From: Amyelois transitella | Taxonomy: Eukaryota; Arthropoda; Insecta; Lepidoptera; Pyralidae | Length of the DNA stretch: 64,000 nt | Direction of reading: 5' to 3' | Assembly (NCBI RefSeq): GCF_032362555.1 | Contig: NC_083526.1 | Span: 5,414,001 to 5,478,000 of the forward strand | Shown: positions 22,202 to 35,600 of the stretch, piece after piece | Numbering within the stretch: position 1 is the first letter of the stretch | Layout of the letters: every line of letters begins with the position of its first letter | Notes under the pieces: model-generated | The model's input: the letters and a program-made list of their open reading frames with translations, nothing else | Databases searched by the model: none | What the model was told of the DNA's origin: nothing | Translations under genes and position numbers: made by a program

Positions 22202-25200
22202 ATGGCACATTTCGCGTTATTGTGGAAAGCTAGGACTATTGAAAAGTACAGACAGAACTATGAAAACCAAAAATATATCTCTGTCCAAAAAACTAACACT
22301 CCAATGCCGCAGAAATCTCTTTCTCAAAGATTACGATGCTACAGACAGGATACGCAAAAGCGCTTTTCTAAGATTTTTCAAAAGTTGTATCCCGAAGGAT
22401 CCTCTTTATCAAACTTCTTCTTGTATCTAAGAACAGATCAAGCATGTCTTTATTTTGTCCTCAAAAGTTTGTTGGGTTTTCTTACAGGATTGGGGCTGAC
22501 ATATCTTTGTTTTTTATTTTTAGTTTTTCAACTTTCTATTTCACTTTTCCACGCTACAATTGTAAGCTCCATTATCGGTGTCTTGCTTACAATGAGTCTG
22601 GCTTTTAGCTACAGGATTAGGTATGTTATGATTGGTTAAAGTTTCTCATTAAGCATTTATAGTTCAAGCAAATGTATTTGTATTTTATTACAGGTGCTTA
22701 GTATTTCTTCTTCTTCCACAATTCTTTTCAAGAGCTGGACGGTACACCTTAACGTGTTACGCTCTTGTGCTTATTCTTACTGGACCTGCAACAAATACAC
22801 TGAAAAATTCTGAAGTCTTGACGGAATCAATGGCCTGCCGTCAGGTAGTACCTACAGCAGTTTTTATTGACAATTTAAATAATTTGTTCATAAAGTCAAT
22901 GTTAACAATTTGTGATCATACTTTTAGGAGGAGATAAAATCTCTTGTTTACGAAGTTAAACAGACTATGAGAAAACCATTGAACTCCATGAGAGAGACCA
23001 TCAAAATCATGGTGCAGAAATTACATTTATTCACAAGAAATCTGAAAATTACTTTATTGAAAGTCAATAGACTCAGTTTAAGCGTTTGTAAGTATTCAAT
23101 TATTTTTTATGCAAGGGTACTAAGTACGCTGCCCTAGTTCGAAATTGATATTTATGCATGCCTATTATGAAAAATTATCCTGTGGTTAATTTACTAATTA
23201 TAGTAACAATATTTTGTCATTGTTTATTCCTATTTAACAATTTTGCACACTTTTGCTTTAACAATTTTTGCAGTAGAAACTATTCAATCTACATTTTCCT
23301 GGTTACAATGGTTATCAGAAGTTTGCAACAGAAAAATGGGATCTCCGTATGAACGTTGTATTAAATCCTTTGGAGATAGAACTTTTCATTATAAAGGAAA
23401 ATATAAACCAAACAATGAAAAGGCCAAACGTCAGCCTATTAAAGCTGAAGAGATTTGCTCAAATGTTAAAAAGTATAAAGCAACATGCTTTTTCACTGAT
23501 TTTGTTAACGGAAGTTTCGTTGCTTCTATTAAGAGAAGTAGGTGGATAAATATTGTTGATATATATATTTTTTATATTTAAGGAAAGTTACATAAAAAGT
23601 TCCATCTCTGTTTTCTCAGACATAAACTGTTGTCTTTGAATTCATATCGGAAACTTAATTTTCTACCGGATTTTATTCATAACTTATCGTCATTAATTCT
23701 TTCTTCACAAAACCACTTTAAAGTACAACCTTTATATTATATAACAATCCATAGGTTGTAATATCACCTTTGAAATTCCAGGACTTAAAGAATTTTCACA
23801 GCGAATCAGAGAAATGTTATATCTTCAGATTCATGTGCACCACTCATACTCTTTCCCAAGCAATACTAGCCATTCAGCTAGCCAAGTTGCTGCTGGTATT
23901 GTAACTGAAATAAGGAAGCGAGCTGATCCTCTTCTTACTTGGCTATCTTGGAGTTCATGTGTTACTAGTTTATTCCTATTGCTGATTATATTTAGGTTTG
24001 TATCGTTACTTATTGGAATATTAGCTACTTACCTTAAGGAATTTTCGAACATTATTTTTATTCGTCGGTAGGTATACAAAGTAATCAATGCATAGAACTT
24101 ATTCTAAAGTTTTTTCTGTGAAATTTTGACTGGGTCTTTCGTTGCGTCGATAGTTCATTAGCAGTAAGAATATTAAGAATGGTGATTGCCAAAACGACGA
24201 ACTATTACGCGAATAACCATTAGACACATACTTAAAATATATATATATTTTTTAATAAGATTTTATAAGGAATCTCCGATTTCAGAGCAAAATACTACCA
24301 GCACATGTTTGAAACTCGATCCCGTTTCGATAATAAATACATAACTAAAGAGATAAGAGATTTGGATTTGAACAGACTTCGTCATGGAAGAGAAACTATT
24401 TTGCCGTTAAATAAAAGAGAGAGATCCAAATACGTTTCAGTAAGATATTTTAGATAGTCACGAGAAAAATTAAATTGCTATTCTTTATTAAGGTCTAAAT
24501 ATATTTTTTATTCTATACGGTACTTACATTGATGATATAACTTTCTCAACAGACAACATCATTTCGACTTGCAGCATCCGAAAAGATTCATTTGAATAGA
24601 TCAATTGTTTTCATGACAATCACGACTTTTAAATTACTAATTCATATGGTGGCAGATTATAGTTTGTACTGGGTACTGATGACAATTCAATATCATGGAA
24701 AGAATCAGTCACCTTTGCCATGTAAGTTTTTCGACTTTAATCTAACAAGATACATTAGCAAAGTTTGCTCAATCGGACTGTAGAATAATTATGATTACTT
24801 AATTATGGAATTTTTTTCTGATTGTCCTATATATGACTGAAAATACAACCAAAATACCATATGCCGAGAAAGATTTCCAGATTACTTACACCTCTTAGTC
24901 AAACTTTAGCTGAAGTTACTGTAACTACATTTATTTCAGATGGAGTGCCTAACGCAGGCATGCATATATCGGGTAAGGGAAGAGTAGCAGACATGTTTAG
25001 AGACTTACTAATGGCATTAACGACTCCATTGGAGATATCGCATCCTTTACCAACAAACTGTCTTCCAGATCCTAAACCACCGGACTTGCAACGATATACT
25101 CAAATTGGTATGTCTCTTGATATTGAGAATTATAAAGAAGGTTTAATGCATCATTTGGTCGACTAATCTAATGTATAAAATAGTCAAAATTTTTAGAATT

Positions 25201-28200
25201 TTTTAGTGTTTTAAGTCCAGCAGTAGACTACATACCTACGGCTGAAATCTTTGTTTGAGGTACTTATTATTAACTTTAGTAACAGTATTAATTTAATTTT
25301 AGGTATTTTGATATTTCTCCTTTGGTTCTTTTCTTTATTCGAGCCATATGGATTGCGTCTTCGCCATGTTGTCATGGGACTTTATCGTCCAGAACGGGCT
25401 AAAGCAAGAGCCGAATGGCTTTACAACCACATTCTCAGAACTAGAGGTAACAAATTATAATGTGCATAAACTAAAATTATACCTATAAAAAAGTCCTAGC
25501 ATAAAAATAATATTTACAAATATTTTTAAGGTGGTTTCATGAAATTTGCTAGAAGGAAACTTCACAGGACCTATAAATGCTATTCAGAAGAAAGATATAC
25601 ATTTAAAAGATGGCTAAGCGATCATATACCGTAAGTATAATAAATTATAAAATATGTAATAAATCATGAAAATGCTAATGTAGTACACAATAATAATATA
25701 AAAGGTTAATATTCCAGATTCTGCTGGCTTCGATTTCTGCTGAGAATATCCACACAAGAAATTCATTGCCTTCTCTGTGGTTCAAATAAGATTTCAAAAA
25801 ATCTCCACACAAAGCTTCGAAAGTAAATGATGACATTATGACAAATTTTAATTCAGTTGAGAAGTAATGTTACATTGTAATTACATGATGATTTTCTACA
25901 GGTGTGATACGCCCAATTGTCCGGGAACATATTGTAGCAATTGTTTCTCGGACTTGGGTGAATTATGTACTATTTGTATATCACCTAGTGATTATGGGGA
26001 CCTAAGTGACGTAAGTTTGGAAAAGTAAGTTTTGGTGCAGGTACCTATGTGTAGTTGATTACAAAACAATTATGATAATGACTTAATTTATTGAAAAATA
26101 AATTGAATAATTACGATTTACCATCTTATGTGCTTAGTTAAATACAGTATCATACAGGGAAAAGTACATGAATTGTATATATTTATTTTAATTTATATAT
26201 GTTTTCATTTAGAGGTTCGTCTGGTGAAAGTGATGACGACTTTTATGAAACAAGCGTAAGTAAAAAAAATTTTAGTGAAACACATAAAAAATTATATTTT
26301 CATACCTAAAATCGGTTTATTTACTTGGTTTATTAGGTGGACAAAAGAATGAATGAAGACATTTTTGAATCTGAGAGTGATGACATTCTTTTGCCAAGAC
26401 CCATGAGAAGTCATTACAACAAAGCCTCTAGAAGTGTATCTAAAAATAACAATAGCAAAAAAACTAACAAAATGAATGATATTGGAAATACGCATCGAAA
26501 ATCATATAAAACATTACCAGATTTGCTTAGTAAACACATTAAACTTCGGAAGGGTTACTGTTTGATTAATAATAAATTACCAAAAAAACACAAAAGAAGA
26601 GACAATGAAAAGAGGGAACAAAATACGGACAATAATTCAAAAACTCTACATAATAAAACTACAAACTCCAAGAATAATCTTGCAGATAAAAAAGTCAATG
26701 AAAATAAAAATGACAAGGAAAACAAAAGTGGTGGATCAGACGAGTTAAATCTAGGCGATAAAAAGGAAATTAATAAGAGAAAAAATAATGGAGACCGGGA
26801 TGAGATACTAAGATCCAAATCAAGTTTTAATTCATGGCGCTGTTTTAAACAACTGAGTACACTAGCTTATGCCTGTTGGGTTGATATAAAACGCACTTTA
26901 TCAATTTCCTCAAATCAGGCAATAGACAATAATACCTTATGTTATGAAAAAGATAATTTTAAAACTCGTAAAAAGGATATATTAGATATTGGGAAGAAAA
27001 ATAATCGTAGAATCGAGCACGAAAATTCAAGACAGTATAGAATTTTTGCTTATCTAGCAGAACAAGATTGGGTTCTTAAAAATTCTACTATATATAATTG
27101 TGCTAGGATTGAAAAGTCTACTAGTAGTATGAAACCTGATGCTGATACTGTTGAGAAGTTGAAACACGATCTATTTTCACAAAGAATTGTTCACCTGGTA
27201 TGTACGAGTATAATAAAGACAATTTAAAATCACTTTCGCTATTGTAATTTTTGTAAGTTACTCTACGTTTGGTCTGAGTTCACTCAAACTTTTATATTTA
27301 TCTATAACATGCTTTGTCATTTTTGGTATGTGTTTTTATTAATTTAGCACGCTATATTCCTAATACTTCCTTGCACGACTCTTTTATATTCAGATATTTT
27401 TTCCACACGTAATTTTATTTATATTCTGTTTTATACAGCCGGACAAAAATGATAAGCCTGACTTAATTCGCCACACAATGATTTGCAAAGATTGTAAATA
27501 TCCTTGTTTTTGTCCTGGAAACCCGATACGACATTTACTTGATTTTCAAACTAAAGGTGCGTCATTAAGGAAAAGTAATACAATTGCAACTTATTAAAAA
27601 ATAAATAAAATGGACAGTTACTTTTTCTCTTTTTCTAAACGAATGTTGATATTTCAGGTGATACTAAAAATATTGAAACTTCTAATATCGATACAGTCAA
27701 CCCAAATACGAATGGAAATTATTCTTACATCCAAAGGTTTTCTGACAACAAACTCAAATCTAAAAAGCCTAGAAAAGTGTAAGTTACTTTGTTGTCATGA
27801 CGTAAAACAGTGTTTAACTTTAGCGAACACATTAACTATTGAAATTGTTTTTATTTATAGACAAAGACTTCTTCGTTGTTTGAAATGCAAATGTTGGTCG
27901 AAGAAAAGGAAAACTAGTGTTGGTGAGTAATATTTTTTATACATACACATGTATATTTTTTCGGGGTACCTATAGGTAGCCTTGCCAATACTCATATGAA
28001 GTGAGGTCCACGTCTTGTGTGCCAAGTATCATTAACATGAATCAAATAGTTCTCGTTTTATTTCTTTACACACAAAAAACAGAAAAAAATTCAATGTTTT
28101 TCCTTTATAATATTAAAATGATGCACGAATTGCTGCAAAATTTGATTATAGGAACTTCTTATAGTTGCTTCATCTTGAATAGGTGTAAATTGTATGCACT

Positions 28201-31200
28201 TACTTTAGCTTCAGTATCAAATAAAAATTATTGTTACAGATAGCAAAATTAAGTCTGAAAAACAAGCAACAGCCCCTCCTACGTAAGTCGTATATTTATA
28301 AGGTTTATTAATACTTCTTTAAAACTTATTCATTATAGTTATTCTTTTATAATAAAGTATGAATAATAATATTGTTAAAATAAAACACAGCTTTACCCAT
28401 CTTGCAGTACTAAAATTAACAAGAAGAATAATACAAAAACACTTAAGGATTCGAGTTCAGAATTAAAAGATAATGGGAATGTGAGGAATAAAAAATATAA
28501 ATTTATATCTAACAAAGCCAAACGTGATTCAAGAGATACTTACGAAAAACTAAACAAAAAAAATAAACGAAAAAATCGATCAACACAATACCAGGAAAAA
28601 GTCTTTACTAATAAACATGAAAATCGATTCAATAAAGGCAAAAGTGATGCAAAGCTTTCCCTCAATAAAATGAATAAAACAAAATGTTATAAAGACCGAT
28701 CTACACAATACCAGGAAAAAGTTTTTAGAAATGAGAAAAAAACTTTAGTTAAACCTCTTAAATCTGATAAGCCATCGAAATTAATCAAAGAAGTAACTGA
28801 CAAAGAAGGATGTCATGAAAAGTCACATATTGAAAAAAAAACTGAGAAAGAATGTAAAATAAATCAAAGGTCATGTACCAAGGGCCAGGGCGATGCAGAA
28901 TCTTTTAATGATCACAAAATTGATGAGAAGTGTGACGCACTATGTACAGATGATTGTAAATGTAATAAAAAGGGAATAATCATTGAAAAATGTGATCCTT
29001 TATGCCCAGATAACTGCGAGTGTAATAATGAAGGTATTATTGTTGAGAAATGTGATCCCCTTTGTCCAGATGAATGTAATTGTAAAAAGCAGGGTATTAT
29101 AGTAGAAAAATGTGATTTACTCTGTCCAAAAGAATGTTCATGTAATAATCAAGGAATTATTGTTGAAAAATGTGATCCGCTTTGTCCAGACGATTGTTCA
29201 TGTAATGGATGTGGAGTTGTTATTGACAAATGTAATGCACAGCGTTCACATGAATGTTGTTGCAAGGCCGATGACAAAATGTGTTGTAGTAATGATAAGG
29301 AAGGAGATCATAAACAAATCATTGTTAAGAATTATCCTGCCACATTAAATAAAGCAGCCAGTAAAAATTCCAACAATAAATCTAAACAGAAGAATTGTAT
29401 TCATAAAAATAAAACTCATAATTGCAAAGATAAAGTTAAATGTGATAACGGGACCGATATCGATATTCGTTATTCTTCTGATTACATTTTGTGCGATTAT
29501 AGTAAGTAACAAATTTTTAAGTAATCCTTTCTTTATTGCGCTATCGTGGTTTCCAGGCTATGATATTTTAGTAAGTGTATATTGGACACATTTTGATATA
29601 AAGTAAATACTACTATCAGATATTTGTTATGGATAAAAGAATCACTCACCCTCCACTTTAATTGTTTTTACGTCGTCTGGAAAAAACTAGACAAATTAAA
29701 TATTATTCTTCTTTGACTAGATGAATATCTGACGCCGGACGAAAACTTTTGCACTTGTGCAATACAATGTCCGTCTTTGGAATATGCAAGCGATTCATGC
29801 GAGGAAGAATACTGCAGTAAGTTATTTTTATTTTTTCTTTTTCTTAGATTTTGTACATTCGTAGATTATACAATAAATAAATATTCACTGTTAAATGATC
29901 AGGGCTCAGTGGCCTCAGATGACTATAGTTTAGTTTTGAATATTTCTTTTCTCTTCAGATAGCTTTATCCCTTAACCTATTTCATTATTTTCATCAATAT
30001 GGTTTTCTCCATCATATTTTATATGTTTTACATTTATATTGCAGACTATAAAAATACTTTAAATAATATCTATTATCTTTACCTATACTATACCATACGT
30101 ATATTTCGTTTTAGCCGGTTCTCAAGTTTACAGCTGTCCATTGTGCTCTTCCAATACGAGCATTGATAGCGATGGTCAGAGAAGTGACTATACTGGAACT
30201 GATACGACTATCGGCCATGTATATGTTGAAAAACCCAGGCGAAGGAGAGCTAGACTCACTTTAGTTGCCAAATGTCATCGATGTACAGGAACCGATGAAC
30301 CTATGACGGCAAACGTGGGTACTATAACTAATGAAAGGGGCTTAGTAGGAAAGATAATATATGTGCCAAGAAACGAACGTAAAATTTGTGTCCAAGACCG
30401 CAGATATAAAAAGAACCGAGGTGTGAGCAGCAAAAAGCTGGTGACCTTTAAGACTGCTGTGCAATTAATTCCCAGCAAATATGGTATGATGTTTTGAAGC
30501 ATTCTTAAAAAGTTTTAATGCTAGTCTAGGATTTTATGCATTACAGGTAGCTCCATTTGCAAACTCTTCAAAATAGTTAATGTTTAAACTAATCAGAGGG
30601 ACACGTGTAACAGGAAGTCAAAATTAAATGTCAGATCTCACACACATGCAATACATCTGATATTTTATTTATTTGCATGTATTATATTTAACACTTAATT
30701 AAAATGAACTCAAATTAAAACTAACGCTAAATCTAATTACAAAAAGGAAGAAAAAAGATGATAACAAATTAAAATTTAATTTACAAATTGTATAGTCCCT
30801 GCATGGCATCAACATGCGGGAGTGTGCGCAAAAGGCTGGCAGCATTGCCATTTTTAATAGCAATGGCTGATTCTCTGAGCCAGATGATTTCCAGCTAATT
30901 AGAAAATTATTATATGATATAATACTTAATAACAGCCAGATAATTTAGTACCTAAAAAACTTAAAACGGATACCTTACGATGTTTGTTTTCGTTGATATC
31001 AATATATTTTAATAATAATAATTAACATTTTTAGGTGTACCCGACATTTACACCCCGTCACGATATCTGTTGGAGGTAAATCTAAAATAAACTTATTTAA
31101 ATTTTTATGTAAACCTATTTTAATCTTTATTAATTGAATTTATTTAGTAATTAATAAACTTACTTTCAATTGTTATTTACAGTCTCAAAAGTATTACAAT

Positions 31201-31951
31201 GAGTTATTCGCAACAGCAAACATATATCCGATCAATATAATTCAGGTAATTGATATATTTATTCTCAGAATTTGTTTAATACAGTCAAATGTACCTACTA
31301 ATAAAAATGTTTTTACAGGGACTTTCACATAGACGAATATCTCATGGCAGTCGTTCTCATTATTCGGCTAAAGGTAATTTTAATTTAGTTTTCAGGTTAA
31401 TATTGTTTTGAATATAACATTAAACAATAAGTATGTATTTTTTTTTTTCTGAAAAGTGTAATAAATTAAAGCAAGCGTGATTACATTAAGCGATAATTCT
31501 CTACCGCACAATCATAATTTAAAATATTGTTGCTTTTTTATTTTATATTTATTTATTATTTATGAAACTTGAAAACTTTATTTTAATTTGAAGATATTTT
31601 TTATAGTTTCATAAATAAATCAACTTGAAACATATCCCGACTTGTTATCGATAATTACATTGATAGAATTGTGCAAAATAATATTTTTAGACCCTGTGAT
31701 AATGGATGATGAAATGCCTAAACTGTTTTTTTAGTTCGTCGTCAAGCTAAAAAGCATGTTACCGGCCCAAACATTCAACGAAAGAAAGTATGTTAATTAA
31801 TATCTAGTAATAGGTAACTAGTTCCTATAACAAACTTACTTACAACTAAAAATATGTTTTCTAGTTATCAAGACCACGAGCCGGCTCCATAAACAAGGAG
31901 AGAATATATCGAAAATCTATAAGAATTTTCATACCAAATAATTTTTATTAG
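22202..31951 (+). CDS. DC-STAMP-domain membrane protein (DCST1/sneaky-like) with long C-terminal extension
   Basis: This multipass membrane protein belongs to the DCST family; known members act in sperm-egg fusion or sperm membrane breakdown (Drosophila sneaky). Exons: 22202-22620, 22694-22844, 22928-23087, 23274-23537, 23782-23995, 24286-24439, 24553-24721, 24940-25107, 25303-25446, 25531-25630, 25718-25822, 25902-26024, ~26213-26255, 26337-27197, 27439-27556, 27658-27778, 27861-27922, 28240-28282, 28408-29501, 29721-29816, 30115-30483, 31035-31075, 31183-31245, 31319-31373, 31735-31787, 31865-31951. Hydrophobic segments lie at about residues 83-140, 141-180, 310-330, 395-425 and 500-515. 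The family segment LFEPYGLRLRHVVMGLYRPE is followed by a RING-like cysteine set (CLLCGS...CDTPNCPGTYCSNC...CTIC) near 662-708. Human DCST1 ends soon after; here about 1030 more residues follow in frame. I cannot separate DCST1 from DCST2 type by eye. ATG 22202 is the first in-frame AUG. Confidence 0.85.
26337..27197 (+). CDS. Exon 14 of the DCST-like gene: start of the disordered extension
   Basis: This 287-codon exon opens the C-terminal extension (about residues 739-1025). It is rich in Lys, Asn, Asp and Glu, has long charged low-complexity runs and no recognised domain. It joins in phase 0 on both sides (acceptor tttattag at 26336, donor GTATGT at 27198), so it extends the upstream gene rather than starting a new one. 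It encodes several Met but no strong separate start context. Confidence 0.75.
28408..29501 (+). CDS. Exon 19 of the DCST-like gene: Lys-rich segment plus cysteine repeats
   Basis: This 365-codon exon has a Lys/Asn-rich first half containing a decapeptide repeated twice (RSTQYQEKVF at about 28577-28606 and 28697-28726). Then about five to six copies of a 20-residue unit of the form GIIVEKCDPLCPDDCSCNNQ occur at about 28930-29255 (protein ~1314-1422). Each unit holds four cysteines. Codon differences between units show that the array is not brand new. Confidence 0.8.
28930..29255 (+). repeat. Coding tandem repeat, 60-bp unit (CxxxCxxxCxC)
   Basis: Units share KCDPLCP, then an acidic pair, Cys-x-Cys, Asn-rich spacer and GIIVE. 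The spacing C-x3-C-x3-C-x-C is kept in the central four units and degenerates at the ends (KCNAQRSHECCCK). The repeat lies inside exon 19 of the DCST-like gene. Confidence 0.9.
30660..30900 (-). repeat. Retro-like fragment in DCST intron
   Basis: On the minus strand a short reading frame (SAIAIKNGNAASLLRTLPHV then stop) is followed by AT-rich sequence ending in AATAAATAAAAT. This looks like the 3' end of a retroposed or mobile sequence. The family was not identified. Confidence 0.3.
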
Positions 31952-32037
31952 TTTCACAAAATTATTGAAAATTTGTTTGCATCTATATTCAAATTGTCAT
32001 CGTTAAATTATTGTTGTTATGTATAACTGAAGTCCTA

Positions 32038-32043
32038 AATAAA
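32038..32043 (+). terminator. Poly(A) signal of the DCST-like gene
   Basis: AATAAA occurs about 87 bp downstream of the stop codon at 31949-31951, in the 0.7-kb gap before UBLCP1. No stronger candidate is nearer. Confidence 0.6.
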
Positions 32044-32545
32044 TATTTAAAAAGATTTTTATATTCGAGCTTTACTATTTTACCTTAATATTTAAAAGTA
32101 TTTGTATTGGTGACAAACATTTTCCTTGGAGACAGTATTTTGTCAGAGGTCCTTATTTGGTCTAGGTCTCAGAGTATCCACTTTATTACGTGGGTGGTAC
32201 ACTTAAAAATGGTCTGGGTTAAAAGTTCAAATATTTAGACATTTCCCTTTGAAACTCACTTACTTGGTATAGTTAAATAAGGTTTACTTTTATCTACATT
32301 TAGTTCCAATCTAACCTACTTTAATTCAGTTAAAGTTGCCCACTAGTCTCCTCCAGCTAGATTCCCAAGGGATCTTCGCTGATATGTTTGCGATTCAACT
32401 GTGAAAGTGATTGTTAATGTTCGAACTAATCTAAACTAAACCAATATAAATCTTACCGGAAAAAAGCAAATCGTAATTGTCATCGATTATAAATAACACA
32501 CTGTCACAATCGATAATTTGTTTCGCATATGTCACTTCCCTTCAG

Positions 32546-32553
32546 TGACGTCA
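32546..32553. promoter_or_regulatory. CRE-like palindrome TGACGTCA upstream of UBLCP1
   Basis: A perfect 8-bp CREB/ATF consensus lies 75 bp before the UBLCP1 start codon, in the short spacer after the DCST-like gene. The position fits a promoter element of a housekeeping gene. Function is inferred from the motif only. Confidence 0.45.
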
Positions 32554-32627
32554 GTCAGAAATTGTTTTGTTTATGTGTCATTTGCCGTTATTTTGATGCT
32601 TTCTTTGGTCATCCGTTTTCATGAAAA

Positions 32628-35600
32628 ATGTGTGATTTAAACGATAATCCCCTGAAATTGAGTGTCAAGTGGAATGGGAAAGAGTATGAGATACCAGAAT
32701 TCTCACCTTCGGATTCAGTGGCTATGCTCAAGATCGCTATTGAAAATGCCACTGGAGTACGACCTGAAAGACAAAAGCTCCTAAACGTTAAATTTCAAGG
32801 TATAAATATCTTTAATTTCCATACATTTCCATAAAAACAAGTAGCATCATTTACTTACATGTCTCTCAATAATGATTTTGGGCTTAATGTTTATTATAAC
32901 CTAAAATCGACAAGTTTATTTTGTTTCCTACGAAAAATATAAATTAAATAAAATGTCAGCAGATATATACTAAAATAGGTTATCTCTTGTAGAAAAAATT
33001 ACCAATTACCAATAGTGAATTCCCAAACATTTACATAATTACTCACTCAACTATTTGAAAGTTATCATTCCACTCGCTGTAATTTTAGAATGTTAACTAT
33101 TTAATATGCTAGTTTCTAAATTAAAATTCAGACAATAACAAGCTTTAAAATTACACCCATGTTGATTCTTTAAGGCATTTTCACAATCTGTATCAATTTA
33201 GATGAAAATAATGCTAATATTAAAAGAAGGTAACAATAATATATTTACTGAATTGGGATTTAGGTGAAATTTTAAAATGGATAAATAGACTGGAAAGACA
33301 CATCAGGGAAAACATCATGAGGAATCCTGCACATTGAGGCAATGGGAACTTCTATAAAAAAGTATAATTATTTTAATTTCAATATAGAGTGTACAAAGAA
33401 TATATGAAAAAACTATTGTAAAATTGGACAGGACATTCCTAGTCCATCTTATCAGCTTCGTACACTCAATTTTTTCTTTGCTAGCAGACAAGCATGGAAT
33501 CACTTAATGAATGTGCTCCTATTCCCTTACTCACCTTTACCAATATCCATGGGAAAGGGATGGAATAGTTCTATTTTCATTTGACTTCTTGCTTAGTTTT
33601 TTGTATGTGTTAACAACTTCTTTACTGTATGTTGTCAAAAGAAAATAAAAATTTTATACAAAATATTCCAAATTAAATCCATTTACCACTTTATGTATGT
33701 ACTTAATTTGTTTTTTTTTTTAATGTGTAGGCAAAGTAGCTACAGACAACTTCACACTCTCAGAGCTGAATCTCAAACCGAATCTGAAGATCATGATGAT
33801 GGGTTCCCTCGAGGAGGCCATAGAGGGTGCTAGAACCAAACCAGATGTTGGAGACGAGGTTGTGAACGACCTGGATATAGAGGAAGAGGAGGTTGATGTT
33901 GAAAATCAAGAGGTATTTATAGTTCTTTGACTACATGTTGTCATAATAAATTTTTTAAGTAGGTATACTACCTAATTCCAATGGTGATAACTGATAATAA
34001 CCATTTTTTACACCTTCTGTGCATAAAGATTGCTAAGTTATAACCATTTCAATTTTTTAGTTTTAAGGATTTGTTATTGTATTGGGTTTTATGTCTGTAG
34101 TACTGTGGAATAAACATCTTTTTATGTATTCAGTAAAAAAACAATGAGCAATATTTGATGGCGCAGAATAGGGCAACCTACCGGCGAATCAAACAAAATG
34201 AAAACTCAATAGAATAACGTCCTACAAGTATATTTAACTTAAAATACAAACATTATCATGTGTATATCCTTTGTGGGGTAGACAGAGCCAACAGTCTTGA
34301 AAATACTGATAGGCCACATTCAGCTGTTTGGCTCAATGATAGAAATGAGCTGAAACAGATCAGATGGATCTGTAAATTGGGAACATAGCTTGTGGAAATA
34401 TCTATTCTCTCCCTACCACCTATATAATATGTTTATCTTTATAAGTATTTATTAGAAAATATAGTATTGTTGAGTTAGGATCTCGTAACACAAGTCTCGA
34501 ACTAACATCGAGGCTAACTCAATCTGTGTAATTAGTCCTGTATATATTTTATAATCTTTTTTTTTACCACCATAGGAGCAGGCATAAAATATTTTTTTTA
34601 TTTACAGATATACTTAGCAAAAATAAACAAGAGAGTGAGAGATTACAAAATAAATGTGCTGAACGAGCCCCGGGAGGGCAAGAAGCTGCTAGTCCTCGAT
34701 ATAGATTACACATTGTTCGATCACAGATCCGTAGCCGAGACAGGTGAGTTATTTACTTACGCTTCAAATAGTAACAGGCCCATTGCCTACGAGAAGAATC
34801 CCAAGTTTACGGGCTATTCCCTTAGTTGCCTTTTACGACGTTGATTTAAAAGCCTAAACTAACTGTTGTCCGCGATACCGTTCGCCGTAAAAGTTTTATA
34901 CATTAAAAAAGGGAATCCCCTGTATTGCCCCCTAAATGGGTGAGGAAATAAATTTTTGTATACCAGTTTTATTGCCAGTATCTTTCAAGCACAGACTTTG
35001 AGCAGATAGGATTTGTAATATGTTCATAGACTAGCGCACTGGGCAACATGAAATTCCAATTTATTTTACTTAAGTAAATAAAATTTTACTTATGTAAAAA
35101 AATTTTACCTAAGTAAATAAAATTTTACTTACCTAAATAAAATTTTACTTAAGTAAATAAAATTTTACTTAAGTTAATAAAATTTTACTTCGAGTAAAAT
35201 AAATTTTGGTAGACAAAAAAAAGGTTGATCTAAAATGTATCATGTTAAAGATTCACATAATATTGGCTTTAAAATCATTGCCATAAAAGGCGACTAAGGG
35301 AATTGCTTTAAAAACTTGGGATTCTTCTCGTAGGCGATGGGCCTGTTACTATTTGAATCTCAATTCCATCTTTAAGCTGTACATGGCCTTTCAGTCTTTT
35401 CAAGACTGTCTGCTCTGTCCACCTCGCAAGAATATAGACGTGATTATATCTATGTATGTTAAATTCAATATAAAACATTCCAGGCTATGAGCTAATGCGG
35501 CCTTTTCTCCACGAATTCCTCACATCAGCATACGAGGACTATGACATAGTGATATGGTCAGCCACCGGCATGAAGTGGATCGAGGAGAAGATGAGACTGC

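Noticed and set aside
26555-26818. Minus-strand ORF rich in Leu/Phe/Ser
   Set aside because: It is the complement of the Lys/Asn-rich DCST exon 14; codon composition explains it.
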